A DNA stretch of 48,127 nucleotides from Spirogloea muscicola (lineage: Eukaryota; Streptophyta; Zygnematophyceae; Spirogloeales; Spirogloeaceae). A program made the translations under genes and the position numbers. The notes under the pieces were generated by a model. It saw nothing but the letters and a program-made list of their open reading frames with translations, was not told where the DNA came from and did no database searches. The stretch is taken from positions 73,308 through 121,434 of the forward strand of contig WELB01000192.1 in NCBI GenBank assembly GCA_009602725.1, given 5' to 3'. Every line of letters begins with the position of its first letter. The stretch's first letter is position 1. Below, piece by piece: positions 1-11,000 of the stretch.

Positions 1-1
1 G

Positions 2-1243
2 GCGCCGGTCGCGCTGCTGCCGCCGCCGCCGTCGCCGCCGCGCCGGCGGCTGGAGCTAAGCTTCCGGCCGCCGCGGTACCTCTGGCGGGCCGTCGCGGCG
101 CTGGTCATGGCCGGCCAGGTACGCCGTCGCCAGCGTCCATGGCCTCCATGGCGGCACAAGCTTGGTTGCGCCACCAAGGCTTTGGCTCTCGCTGCATGGC
201 GCACGCAGTCAAGTTAACGGCCAAAATGGCCAGATTAGTGGCCAACTCAAAGCGCAAACCCACAGTAAAGTACTCCTAAGTGCGCTCCTGCGCCCTGCTG
301 CTGCGCAGGTCCTGCTGCGCACGCTGCGAGCTCGCGTCCATTGGAAGAACACGCTGACGCAGCTCGAGGAGGTGGGGCCCAACTCGCTGGGCGTGGCGCT
401 GCTCACCGCATCCTTCGTGGGCATGGTCTTCACGATCCAGGTGAGCGCTCGCTGCCGCAGTCGCCACGGACTTTGAACGGTCGGTTGCCGCTGCTGCCGA
501 GCTGAGGCGTACTGAGCTCCACGGCTACGGCCTGGCTGCCGACGGCGCCGCGCAGTTCGTGCGGGAGTTTGCGCGCCTCGGCCTCACGCGCTCCGTCGGT
601 GGCGTGCTGGCCCTGGCGCTGTCGCGTGAGCTTTCCCCGGTCGTCACTGCCATCATCGTCGCTGGCCGGGTCGGCTCGGCCTTCGCTGCCGAGCTCGGCA
701 CCATGCAGGCGAGCGCCGCCCCGGTCGCCGATGAGCTGGCACTCCCTCTCTCTGCCGCCGCCAGCTGACCCAAGTGCCGCCTCTGGCCATTGCTGATCCT
801 TGCAGGTATCGGAGCAGACGGACACGCTGCGTGTCCTCGGCACTGACCCGGTGGACTACCTCGTCACGCCCCGCGTTATCGCTTGCTGCGTCGCCATGCC
901 CGTTCTCACCCTCCTCTGCTTCGCCGTCGGCATGGCTGCCTCGGTGCTGCTCGCCGACGCCGTCTACGGAGTCAGCTCCAACATCATCCTCGACAGCGCA
1001 GCACGCGCGCTGCAGCCCTGGGACGTGCTCTCCACGCTCTTCAAGAGCGTCGTGTTTGGGTACATCATCGCGCTCATCTCCTGCGCATGGGGGATGACCA
1101 CGCTCGGCGGCGCCAAGGGTGTCGGCGAGTCCACCACGTCAGCCGTTGTCATCTCCCTAGTCTGCATCTTCATCGCCGACTTTGTGCTCTCCTGGCTCTT
1201 CTTCCAGGGAGCCGGTGACGCGCTCAAAGCTGCCTTGGGCTAG
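2..1243 (+). CDS. TGD1: TGD1-like MlaE-family lipid ABC transporter permease, chloroplast envelope (5' partial)
   Basis: Four exons fit one frame: 2-118, 309-440, 556-708 and 806-1243 (TAG stop), giving the last 279 residues; the N-terminus and transit peptide lie before the window. The pieces match the plant TGD1/MlaE permease order: FRPPRYLWRAVAALVMAGQ, then RVHWKNTLTQLEEVGPNSLG, then VGGVLALALSRELSPVV and AGRVGSAFAAELGTMQ, then EQTDTLRVLGTDPVDYLVTPR. Several hydrophobic helices follow, up to the C-terminus. Known role: TGD1 forms, with TGD2 (MCE protein) and TGD3 (ATPase), the inner-envelope importer of ER-derived lipid for plastid galactolipid synthesis. The third intron (709-805) uses a GC donor (CAG|GCGAGC). 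The neighbour cutC is convergent. The family call is secure; naming it TGD1 rather than another plastid MlaE homologue is an inference. Confidence 0.9.
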
Positions 1244-2097
1244 ACTGCAGTTTAAGGATAATTGTTGGTTAACACCGTTAAAACTGAGGCTTGCAATCTC
1301 ACAAGGCGAACCTGTACCCTCTCCTCCACACATGACTTTTGTTTGCAGCACTTAACTGCAGCGCAAGTGCTTGCCAGAGTCGTGGCTCCGACAAAATTCA
1401 GCTACTCATGAAGACCACACGTGCCGCACCGATGCCGCATGCACACCTGCTGGACGATGTGCATGTTACTCATGCTGCGTACCATGTGCTAGGATGCTCT
1501 TGCAGGGTAGCTTGCTTGATTGTCAAGGTGAGGCTTAGAGTTGCACAAAACAAAGCTGTACCAGTCGTTCCACGCATGACTTTAGATTCTGCTTGCAGCA
1601 CGTACTTGCGGTGCAATTGCTTGAAGTTGTGGCTTCGACAACGCTCAGCTACTCTTTCAGACCACACCTGCCCCTTCGCTGCCCCATGTACGCCCGCTGA
1701 AGTATGTGCATACTGCGCACGCTGCGTAGCATGCACATGAACACAGATGAAAGGACCTCCATAGGCTTCAGCCGCTTTACCTGGTTATCAATCCAATCGC
1801 ACATCAACAACCACGGAAAGTTGGTGTTGAAACACGTAACATGTTCAATACAACCACCTGTTTTGGCCACTAGGACGTCCTCAGCAATTGTGTGAGTAAA
1901 CATCAGTGTGAGGCAGAAACCCTTGATGGGTGGCTAAAGACCAGTAAATTTCATGGTACAGCTTGACATGCTCATTTAGGCATGTGGTTTGAATACCGAT
2001 ACAAACAGCTGTATCCAGTGGCATCTAACATGCTGCAGATGTAGGGCCTCAACATAGGCCTCTATCAAGTATGAAGAGACGTCCTCGGTCTGCGTGA
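1244..2097. other. Intergenic region between convergent TGD1-like and cutC genes, with a diverged tandem duplication
   Basis: No convincing gene. It holds the 3' flanks of both convergent genes and a diverged direct duplication: unit 1 about 1327-1491 and unit 2 about 1570-1737. They share, in order, a CATGACTTT start, a TTGCAGCAC block, CAATTGCTTG/CAAGTGCTTG, GTGGCT[C/T]CGACAA, CAGCTACTC and AGACCACAC. The rest looks unstructured. Confidence 0.6.
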
Positions 2098-4043
2098 TTA
2101 AGTCCTGACAAGTGCCTCACTTGAAGCAGCCCATATAATCCTTCGGACTGCTGCCGCCGAAGTCACCGTCCAGTCTTGCTCAGCTTCTCCACCCAAGCCA
2201 AACCTGACCTTTGAATTGCTGAAAGTCATCAGTGACTTCCTCGCAACCCTACAGGATGCATGCAGCTCCCTCACGCGGGTCGACCACAGGATGTCAGCTG
2301 CATTGTCAGCCGTAACTCCACCTGCAGCATGGGTGTCGGGGGAGCTCATCACCAGTGTCTAGATAGCTCAACACTAACAAAAGGACTTGTGTAGCATATG
2401 ATGCAGACTAAATCAACTGTTAAATGATCTCCAGAGCTCGCATTGACAGAAGATTAAAATGCAACATAAGGAGTTCTGGGCCGATAGCTCACCTCCTGCC
2501 ATGATGGTGATGCGATCGCCAGCCTGCTCCACCAGCCGGCAAATCAGGTCCTTCCCCTCTGCCGCAGTGGCCTCCTGCCCGGAGGTGAGCACGCGGCTGA
2601 TGCCTGCGGAGACCAACGCCTGGGAATGCAACAGGCATGCATCTATCGATAGCGCAACCACGAGCAAGGATATATATCCTGCACAAGCAGTCAAGCTACT
2701 CCATTCTGTCTATTTGCTGGTGAATATATATCAAGCAGGCATTTGGAGCACTGAGTCAATGCCAGGTTCTTTATTGTGTTTGAGACTGTACCTCTAGCGC
2801 TTTGAACGGGTTCCTGCACACGTCAAAAGCCCGATGAAATGAGACCTCAAGCTTTAGCTTTTTGCAGAGGCTGACCACTTGACACAACTGAACAACACAA
2901 CCCAAGAACAGCACAGAGTAAGCGGCAGTCAGTCAAGCTGTCAGTTTGTTGCTTGGATATGCTGCAATAGAGACCACAAATCCCTGCAGTAGCACAATAG
3001 CAGCAGTAGGACTGATCCTAGAGAACAGCTGCACAGCATTCCGCCACAGTGTGGAAGCTGTTACCAGGTCTATGTCGACATCACCTTCGGGTGTTAAAGC
3101 GCCCAGGACCACCCCGTCCACACCAGCCCCTGCCAGGGCTTTTATATCCTCCTTCAAAACCTGACCAAGCTAGATATGTCACTACTACAACTTATGGTGG
3201 GCTTGTTATTATTCCAGTCTACCCCAATTCGCTATGGCCTCACAAGTATAGGCATTGCATGATTGTGCATATCACGAAGTCCGTATTGTTTCCTCATCTT
3301 ATTGCCCAGTTGAATGTTAATGCACCTCAATCTCCGTAGCTGTGTAGAGAAAGTCTGCGGGCCTTGGTCGGACGAGGACAAAAAGGGGGATTGAAACTGC
3401 CGAACGCACAGCTTTCACCACTGATCGCAGAAAGGAGAGCAGGCCAAGAACAGCTTGCTTACATTACGTCCATTTTACAGCTTCTTGAGAGGTTGCACTG
3501 AAAATCGGTTTTTGGCGATAGTCTGAAGCATACAAGGGCAAGTTTGTGCTATACCCGTACCGAGAGGGATATACTAACACTAGTTTGCATTGGTCCCAAT
3601 TGAAGGCTGATGATACGAGCAAGCTTACTGCCAATGCTGGGAGTCAAGCCACCCAAATTCAAGGCTGCACATAACTCCAACCTCCCTGCTCCACCTGGTT
3701 GTGAGAACCACACCTCCTGGCTGTTAGTTGCTGCACATTGATATTCATAGTTGTCCATCAATATATTGCACAGTCAAGTATGCTCTCTCCTGCACTTATC
3801 GCTGACATACTTGTCGAGCCACCCAAAGCAGACAGGTGAGCTTGCCATAAGCAGAGCATGATGCAATGTGCATGGGCCGTCAACGGTATGGCTGATGATT
3901 GAGACTTGCAATGTCCTTGATATTTCTGAAAAATACTGATTCTTGGTCGATTCTTCACCTTCTTGGGCGGCAATGGCCGACTCAACTGACTCCACGCAGG
4001 CTTCAAAGCAGAAGGCCATCTCTTGCCAATCAGGAGGCATCAT
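2098..4043 (-). CDS. cutC: CutC-family protein (copper homeostasis protein CutC homologue)
   Basis: Seven exons read in order on the minus strand: 4043-3959, 3694-3629, 3420-3326, 3160-3065, 2887-2792, 2619-2493 and 2321-2098 (TAA), total 262 residues. All junctions are GT-AG and the phases agree. Family signatures appear in the right order: CFEACVESVESAIAAQEGG at the start, GRLELCAALNLGGLTPS, IPLFVLVRPRPADFLY, GVDGVVLGALTPEGDVD, VSFHRAFDVC, ISRVLTSGQEATAAEGKD, then GGVTADNAADIL and ELHAS near the C-terminus. CutC proteins are TIM-barrel proteins linked to copper tolerance, but their biochemical role is unsettled. The length is close to the usual 240-270 residues. The start at 4043 is the first ATG of two in tandem before the conserved N-terminus. 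The gene is divergent from the Fd-GOGAT gene, about 1 kb away. Confidence 0.9.
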
Positions 4044-5086
4044 GATTGCCGATCATGAAAATTATGATTCCCAACGGCGCGACGAAGTACGTCCGTGATC
4101 CGCCGGATGGCGGCATTGACGCACCAAGAGCTCCGGGCGAAGCTCTCAACGGAGGACCATATCGTCAGGGCCGTGGGAGCCGACACCAGGGCCCAGCCCG
4201 GCGACAAAAGGCGCCCACCGAAGGTCTGCCGCCACAGCCCGCCCGCAGGATTGCAAGGCCAGCGTCGAGCAAGTGCCTTAGCCGACTGCCGCCGCCGCCG
4301 CCGCCGCCGCCGCCGCGGCGAAGGCCACGGGACGAGCACCTGGCGGAGTAGATTACTCATCAGGTCTCGCCAGCTGCAGCAGATGGCAACATTCTGACTT
4401 TGGTGCTGGCCGACGCAATGCGGCATTTTACCGAGTGATCTGGGCTGCGTCGCCGCGAGCTGCCGTTCTGGGCAAGTTTGCCTGGGAGGGGGAGGGGGGC
4501 TACTCTGGCATTGACGTCTCCAGGTATTATACAGTATTTGGTGGCTATGGATACCGCATCTAGAAAAGTACGTCGTGTGGAGGGGCGCCGTGATGCAGGA
4601 ATCCCTCCTGCCAACGTCGGCGGTGGGCGTACGCAGCCGCGCAGATCGCAAATGACTGACGTGATCCGCAATACCGAGAGCACGATGGAGGCGAGGATCA
4701 CGACGAGGCCGCGGTCGCGGATGGGTGACCAGGGATCAGGTCGCCGATCCAGAAGTGCCGATTCAGGTGGCACCCCTGGTAAGAAGAACAGCGGGGGGGT
4801 CGGGACCGGCGAGCCACCCATTGGCTGTGAGGTCACGCAGGTGGTTGCCCCCGTGCTGCGCCCCCGGCCACAAGCGCTACACCCGCTGCCGATCGCGTCG
4901 ACGCCGTCAGCTCGCCGCCGCCGCCGCCGCCGGAAGCGGCGACCGGCACTCAGCTGCGCGCCACGGACGCGCCTCTGTCCGCCGCCGCGCTCGGCGCTAG
5001 CCCGGAGCTCCGCCGCCCGCTGCCTCTCGTCTGCCGGTCGCGCAGCTCGGCGCGGGCGGGGCCGCGGGCTCCAGCCAGGGCCTGGG
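4044..5086. promoter_or_regulatory. Divergent intergenic region between cutC and Fd-GOGAT, GC-rich with GCC runs
   Basis: About 1 kb separates the two divergent start codons, so it should hold both promoters and 5' UTRs. It contains a CCG/CGC run at about 4288-4319 and a CCG run at about 4914-4934. Long open frames exist on both strands here, but they are arginine/proline-rich, overlap each other and match no family I recognise. I treat them as a by-product of high GC. No clear TATA box was found. Confidence 0.45.
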
Positions 5087-8000
5087 ATGGCCTCGGCGCT
5101 ATGGCGGGCTCCGCTGAGCGCAGCTCTTAGCGCCGGGCAGCCGAGGAGCTCAGAGCGGCGGAGCAGTCCTTCCCAGACGCAGCAGGTTCTCCGGCCTTTT
5201 GGCACAAGCGGCGTGCTCGACCGCCAGCGTGCAGCTGTGCAGAAGCCCCTTGGCACAAGCCCCTCGTCGATACAGACAGGCCTTGATTCCAGCATCCGAC
5301 GAGCTCCCTCGAAGCTGCGCAAGTCCACCTTCTCCAGCACCAGGCGATGGGTGGAGGTCCCACAGGCAGTACTGGCATCTGCGTCTGCTCTGCCGAAGCA
5401 AGACTACCAGGTACACTGACCAGTCTTTAGAATAGCGAGCAAACGTTCCGTCTATTGCAATGGCGTGATATCAGGATCATGTAAACCCTAAACCTGCATC
5501 AGAGGGCGTTGATGGTGGCAAAAGGTTGACCTTCACTGGCACCTCAATCTTTCTTGGCTTCCTTGTAGCGTGCTTGGCATAGGCAAGCCTTCGCATCCTC
5601 TATCATTCTAATGCTAAGAAAGGACGATGAGTGTATTAAAAGCACAAAGAACAAACAGTCAACAGCCGGTGGGTTCCTGTGTCTATTGAATTTAGATCCA
5701 CCTAGCTCAGAACAGTACACACAGTAGGGCATGAGTAGCAAGTAGTGCAGCTAAAGTAGATAGGTTTGCTATACCTGCTCATGTCCTGTATCCTCATGGC
5801 GTCTGAGGACTTAGAGAGCACAAGATGCAGCTCATCTGCTTGTTCTTGCCACAAGCTGCTTCACTTTCAATTGCATTGCTGTCCTTTGTGACAGTGGTTT
5901 CGAGGTTACAATCTCAGCAAGTCATCCTTGATTAGAAGCCACAGTGGCAAAGCAAATTGCTGACTGCAGACAGCTGACATTATTGAGCAATTACCCACAG
6001 GTTGCCGACTTGGAGGAAATCCTATGCGAGCATGGAGCTTGCGGGACGGGCTTCATAACAAGCCTGAAGCAAGAGGCTTCACACAGCATCCTGCAAAAGG
6101 TTGTTAACAGAAACAGCAGTGTCAAAGCCAAAAGTATTCTGGCATTGAGAGTCAGTAGCTTGAACACTGTCAATATTAACATCAATAGCAGCATCAGGCG
6201 TTCATCTTACAAGGTCGACCTGAAAAGCTCATGCCTCCTGGTTTATGTGGTCGCCGTTTTTAATTTACTAGTGGCGGTACACCTGATCCTTGGCTGGGTC
6301 TGTCATGGTCAGATCATTTCCTTTTGGACATCCACTTCTGCTAACAGGGTGCCAGCTTGCAGGGCCTCACGGCGCTGGGATGCATGGAGCACCGAGGAGG
6401 CTGCAGTGCTGATAATGACTCAGGTGACGGTGCCGGTGTCATGACCAAGGTGCCATGGGCTCTGTTCAATGAGTGGGCCAAGAGCCAGGGGCACGGTGAC
6501 CTCGACCCTCAGAGCACTGGTGTTGGTCAGGTCTTCCTGCCTCAACAAAATGCTGATGCTGCCAAACAGTGTGAGTAGTGCTACTGAATGGGCTTTCTAT
6601 GCAGTAGCATTGTCTATCAGCCTCAGACTCTGGAAAGTGCGGCACATGGATGCAAATGCATCCCTAAGAGCTTGTGCTTGTGGAGTTACTCTAGACCTCT
6701 GCAGCATGGCAAGGACTGGAGATAGCAGCACCCCTCTCCTTCGCCCCCCTTCCCTCTGGCTCGGCGCCTCTGCAACATCTCTATGGTCAAGATACGTAGC
6801 AGCATATGTACAGTACAGGGAGCTGCATGGTAAGCCCACACTGTGGAATTTTAGTGAGATGTACGTCACTGTAACAAGTGGGTAGTTGACATGTTTGTGC
6901 AGTGGTGGAGTCTGTGTTGGTTAAGGAGGGCCTTGAGATACTGGGTTGGAGGCTTGTGCCAGTGGATGATGCTGTTGTGGGGAGCATCGCTAAAGCAGAG
7001 CAACCTGTCATACAGCAGGTCTTTGTGAAGGTATGTGGTACGCAGGTCCAAGGCAGGTCCTTTCACATGGTAGGAAGACAGATTGTCTACCAGGGGTTAA
7101 CTGACTAATCTGCCAGGGAGTGTCAGTCCAAGTTGTAGCTAGAAATACTCCTATCACTCCTACAATCAGTGCAAGCCAATCACTGGTACTAGAAGCACAT
7201 GCTGGTGATTGAAAATACACAGAATGGGATGCTACGTAAGCAAACTGAGCAGAAACTTTCTCACTGAAGTATTGGTAAGGGATTGGAAAGAAAGTGTAAG
7301 CAAAGGACTTATCTTATACAATTGAGGAGGTAGAGGTATTATTCACATCGAGCTTTGGATGTTGCTTGGAAAGCTTTTTGTTTTTTATCTGCTTGTTACC
7401 GGCCTGGAAGCAAAAGCTCACGGCTTTTTGAAGGCACAAGGCGTTCAATTAAAGACGGGTCTGCCTCTGGTACTCTGGTGCATTGCAGGTGCCTGGACAG
7501 CTCAGTGCCGCTGATGTCGAGCGTGAGCTGTGCATTGCCCGTAAGCTTGTAGAGAAGGCGAAGCTGGCAGAGGCGTGGGGCGAGGATCTTTACTTATGCT
7601 CCTTCTCAAGCCAGACGATCGTGTACAAAGGAATGCTGCGATCGGTCATTCTCAAAAACTTCTACAAAGACTTGACAGATGATTTATATACCACCCCGTT
7701 CGTTATATATCATCGGCGCTACAGTACAAACACCACTCCAAAGTGGCCCCTTGCTCAGCCAATGCGTTTCCTCGGTCACAATGGGGAGATCAATACAGTG
7801 CAGGTCAGTGCAAAGCTGTACACTCTCCTCAGTAGCTCATCTGCACTCTGCTGTAGTGATTGATCCTGTAGCGAGGGGCTTACAGCGATGACATATTATC
7901 AGGTCCAGCCTCCTGCTCAAGGAGAGGCGCTCTCTGGGTTGTTCCGTTTTCAAGTCAAACTTGCTGCTCCAAAGTGGCCTTCACAGTCTTGACCACATTC

Positions 8001-11000
8001 GGGAGGCCACTGTTTAGTCGCTGCGGTGTCTTCAAGGGACGGCCTTAAGTACGCCTTCAGAATATGTGCAGGCCTGTGATCTGATGGCATTGACTCTTGC
8101 CATGTCACTCAAATGCGCCTGCCGCTAATGCAACAGGGCAATCTGAACTGGATGGCTTCTCGGGAGGCAACTCTCACATCTCCGGCTTGGAAGGGCAGAG
8201 AAGACGAACTTCGTCCAATTGGCAACAGCAAGGCTTCAGATAGTGCCAACCTGGACGCTGTTGCTGAGGTATGACATACTACGCGTTGAGTGGATTGCAT
8301 ATCAGCAATTTCGAGTGGACATGTGGGGCACTTTGGGTTGGAAGGAGGTCCTTGTGTCTGTTGTTTGCTCGTGGTACACCAGCTCCGTACCCGTACACCA
8401 GCTTCTTATTTGCTTCACTTGTGGTTGAATCTGTTAATACTTTGGTTGTCCATGTCAGTACTTGATCAGGAGCGGTCGTGATGTGGAGGAAGCTCTCATG
8501 ATACTGGTGCCAGAGGCATACCAGAATCACCCCACACTGCAAGTCAAGTTCCCTGAGGTACTTTCCTGTTGTGATTTATCATGGCAGCAAAACTTATGGT
8601 GCTGATCTTGAAACCTTATCTATTCATAGCATCTGCCTGTCTTAAGTGTCCAGCTGGATTCTCCAATACAGGTCATTGACTTCTATGAGTACTACAAAGG
8701 TCAAATGGAGGCCTGGGATGGTCCTGCTCTGCTTGTATTCAGGTGCATGGCTGATCCATACCATCACAATGGCAGTAATTGCAGGCATTGCATTCGTTTT
8801 GCGAAGATGCATTTGCTGTTTCCTCACGTGTTGTGCTTTCTACCCTTGTTGACAGGCATATTCATGCGGCTAACATGAAGGGGGGTTCTGTTTTTCCAGT
8901 GATGGCAGGACTGTGGGTGCTTGCCTGGACCGTAACGGCCTTCGCCCAGCCCGCTTCTGGCAAACAAATGATGGCATGCTCTATGTTGCCTCCGAGGTAT
9001 ACTTGGCACTAGATTGCATTACTAGGTTGATCGTAGTCTGAAATGGTATGAGAAACGAGTGAGGTACTTGCAGACAAGCTCAGAAAGTCATGTCCATGTT
9101 CTTGTCATGATGCAGGTGGGAGTTTTGGACATTGATCCGGCTATGGTCATTGAAAAAGGGCGTCTGGGTCCTGGGATGATGATTTCTGTGGACATCGAAA
9201 GTGGCGAGGTGTGGTGATGCTTATCTGCACGAAGAGCCTTGGCATATTGCAACCTACATACTTGCGTCTTGATTCAACCTCTTAGCGTTGTGAGTTATAT
9301 GCACCTTTTCTCTTCCTGAGCAGCCTATGATGACTTACTGTCCTCTGTGGCAGTTCCGTGACAATACTGCTATCAAGAGGAGGATAGCAGGTGCTCAGCC
9401 TTATAAGAAGTGGCTGGCCGAGAAGAGCAGAGTGCTTGCTCCAGCTCCGTTCAATTCTGCCACTGCTCTAAACGCGGACACCCTACTTCGCCGACACAAG
9501 TGAGCTCTGCTCCTGCCTAGGGGCTGTGCGCAGCAGTGCAATCACTGCCGCAGCATAGAGACAGCTCACAAGGCGACTTCCAGGGCTAGGATACATCATG
9601 CTCTTAGTGCTTATAGATATAAGACAACTTCACAAGCTCCTAGTCGTGATTGTCATCATCAGCTGTGACATACTTATCTGCATATTTTGTCTGGTCATTT
9701 CTGCAGCTCCTTTGGCTACTCTTCAGAGGATGTACAGATGGTCATTGAAAACATGGCGTCGCAGGGCAAGGAGCCCACATTCTGCATGGGAGATGACATT
9801 CCCCTTGCGGCACTCTCAGAGAAGGCTCACATGCTATTTGACTACTTCAAGCAGCGATTTGCCCAAGTAAACATTCACCCTCTACATAAGCTTTAATTAC
9901 ACAACTCCGATTAAGTCTACCACTTCAAGCATTAGAGCGTTGGACATGCAAGAACTCAATCATTTGATGACGGTGATTTACCTCCTGAGTTCTGGTAGAC
10001 ATCACACTGCAACCTAGCTCTGACTGCATCGTGGTCAATTTGTCCACTGGTTTGATTTGTCCACTTTATATTTCCTCTGTCATATGATCATGACAAAGCT
10101 GAGATTTGCTCTTTGTGCAGGTGACAAATCCAGCCATCGACCCTCTTCGCGAAGGGCTTGTGATGTCCCTTGACACAGTTATTGGCAAGCGGGAGAACTT
10201 ACTTGAAGTTGGCCCTGAGCACGTCAATCAGGTCAGTAGGCATGATGACACTACTCGGCAGTCCTGGGCTCATACGTTTTTGGCAGTCACATATATATTT
10301 CAGCGTGCAGAAACAGCTACTGATACTTGAAAGTGTGATGGCCTTCCAGGTGCGCCTGAGCAGCCCAGTTCTGAATGAAGAGGAGTTGAGCGCCCTTGCT
10401 GATGACCCATCATTGAAGGCTGTTAAGCTTCCCATATTCTTTGACGTGTCTCAAGGCAAAGAAGGTGCTCTTCGCAAAGGCTTGGACAAGCTGTGCGAGG
10501 CAGCAGACAAAGCTGTCAAGAGCGGAGCACAGCTTCTCATTTTGTCAGACTCGTCAGAAAAGCCAGTGAGTCGGGCAATACTACAGTCACTTCTCGTCTC
10601 ATTTGCACCAAAAGGACTGGAGATATTGACAAATGCAGTGCCTTTCTTTTGTGTTGTGATAGCAAGAAATGGAGGGTGTTTGCATGCTTCGAATCTGTAT
10701 GCCGTTGTCAGAGATTGATCCAGTCTCCGTGCAGGAAATTGATTGATCTTTCTACTCTGCTGTCTGGTTTTGATGTGGTCTTCTTAGGAAGCTGCCAAAC
10801 CTGCCATCCCCATACTCTTAGCGGTCGGGGCTGTTCACCACCACCTAATTGAGAATGGCCTTCGCTTGAGGGCGTCAATAGTTGCCGATACAGCACAGTG
10901 CTTCTCCACGCATCACTTTGCCTGCCTCATTGGTTATGGTGCAAGGTATGTTTTCTGCAGTTTCGACATACACTTCTTGCTATTCTGCAGCATTCCCCTC

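Noticed and set aside
4478-5086. In-frame upstream extension of Fd-GOGAT to an ATG at 4478
   Set aside because: The extension is low-complexity Arg/Pro sequence. ATG 5087 gives a normal-sized Ser/Arg-rich transit peptide and a mature N-terminus at Cys122.
4360-5340. Long minus-strand open frame (326 codons) opposite the GOGAT 5' region
   Set aside because: Arg/Ala/Pro-rich composition, overlap with the GOGAT transit-peptide exon, and other long frames in the same GC-rich stretch. No family resemblance; best explained by few stops at high GC.
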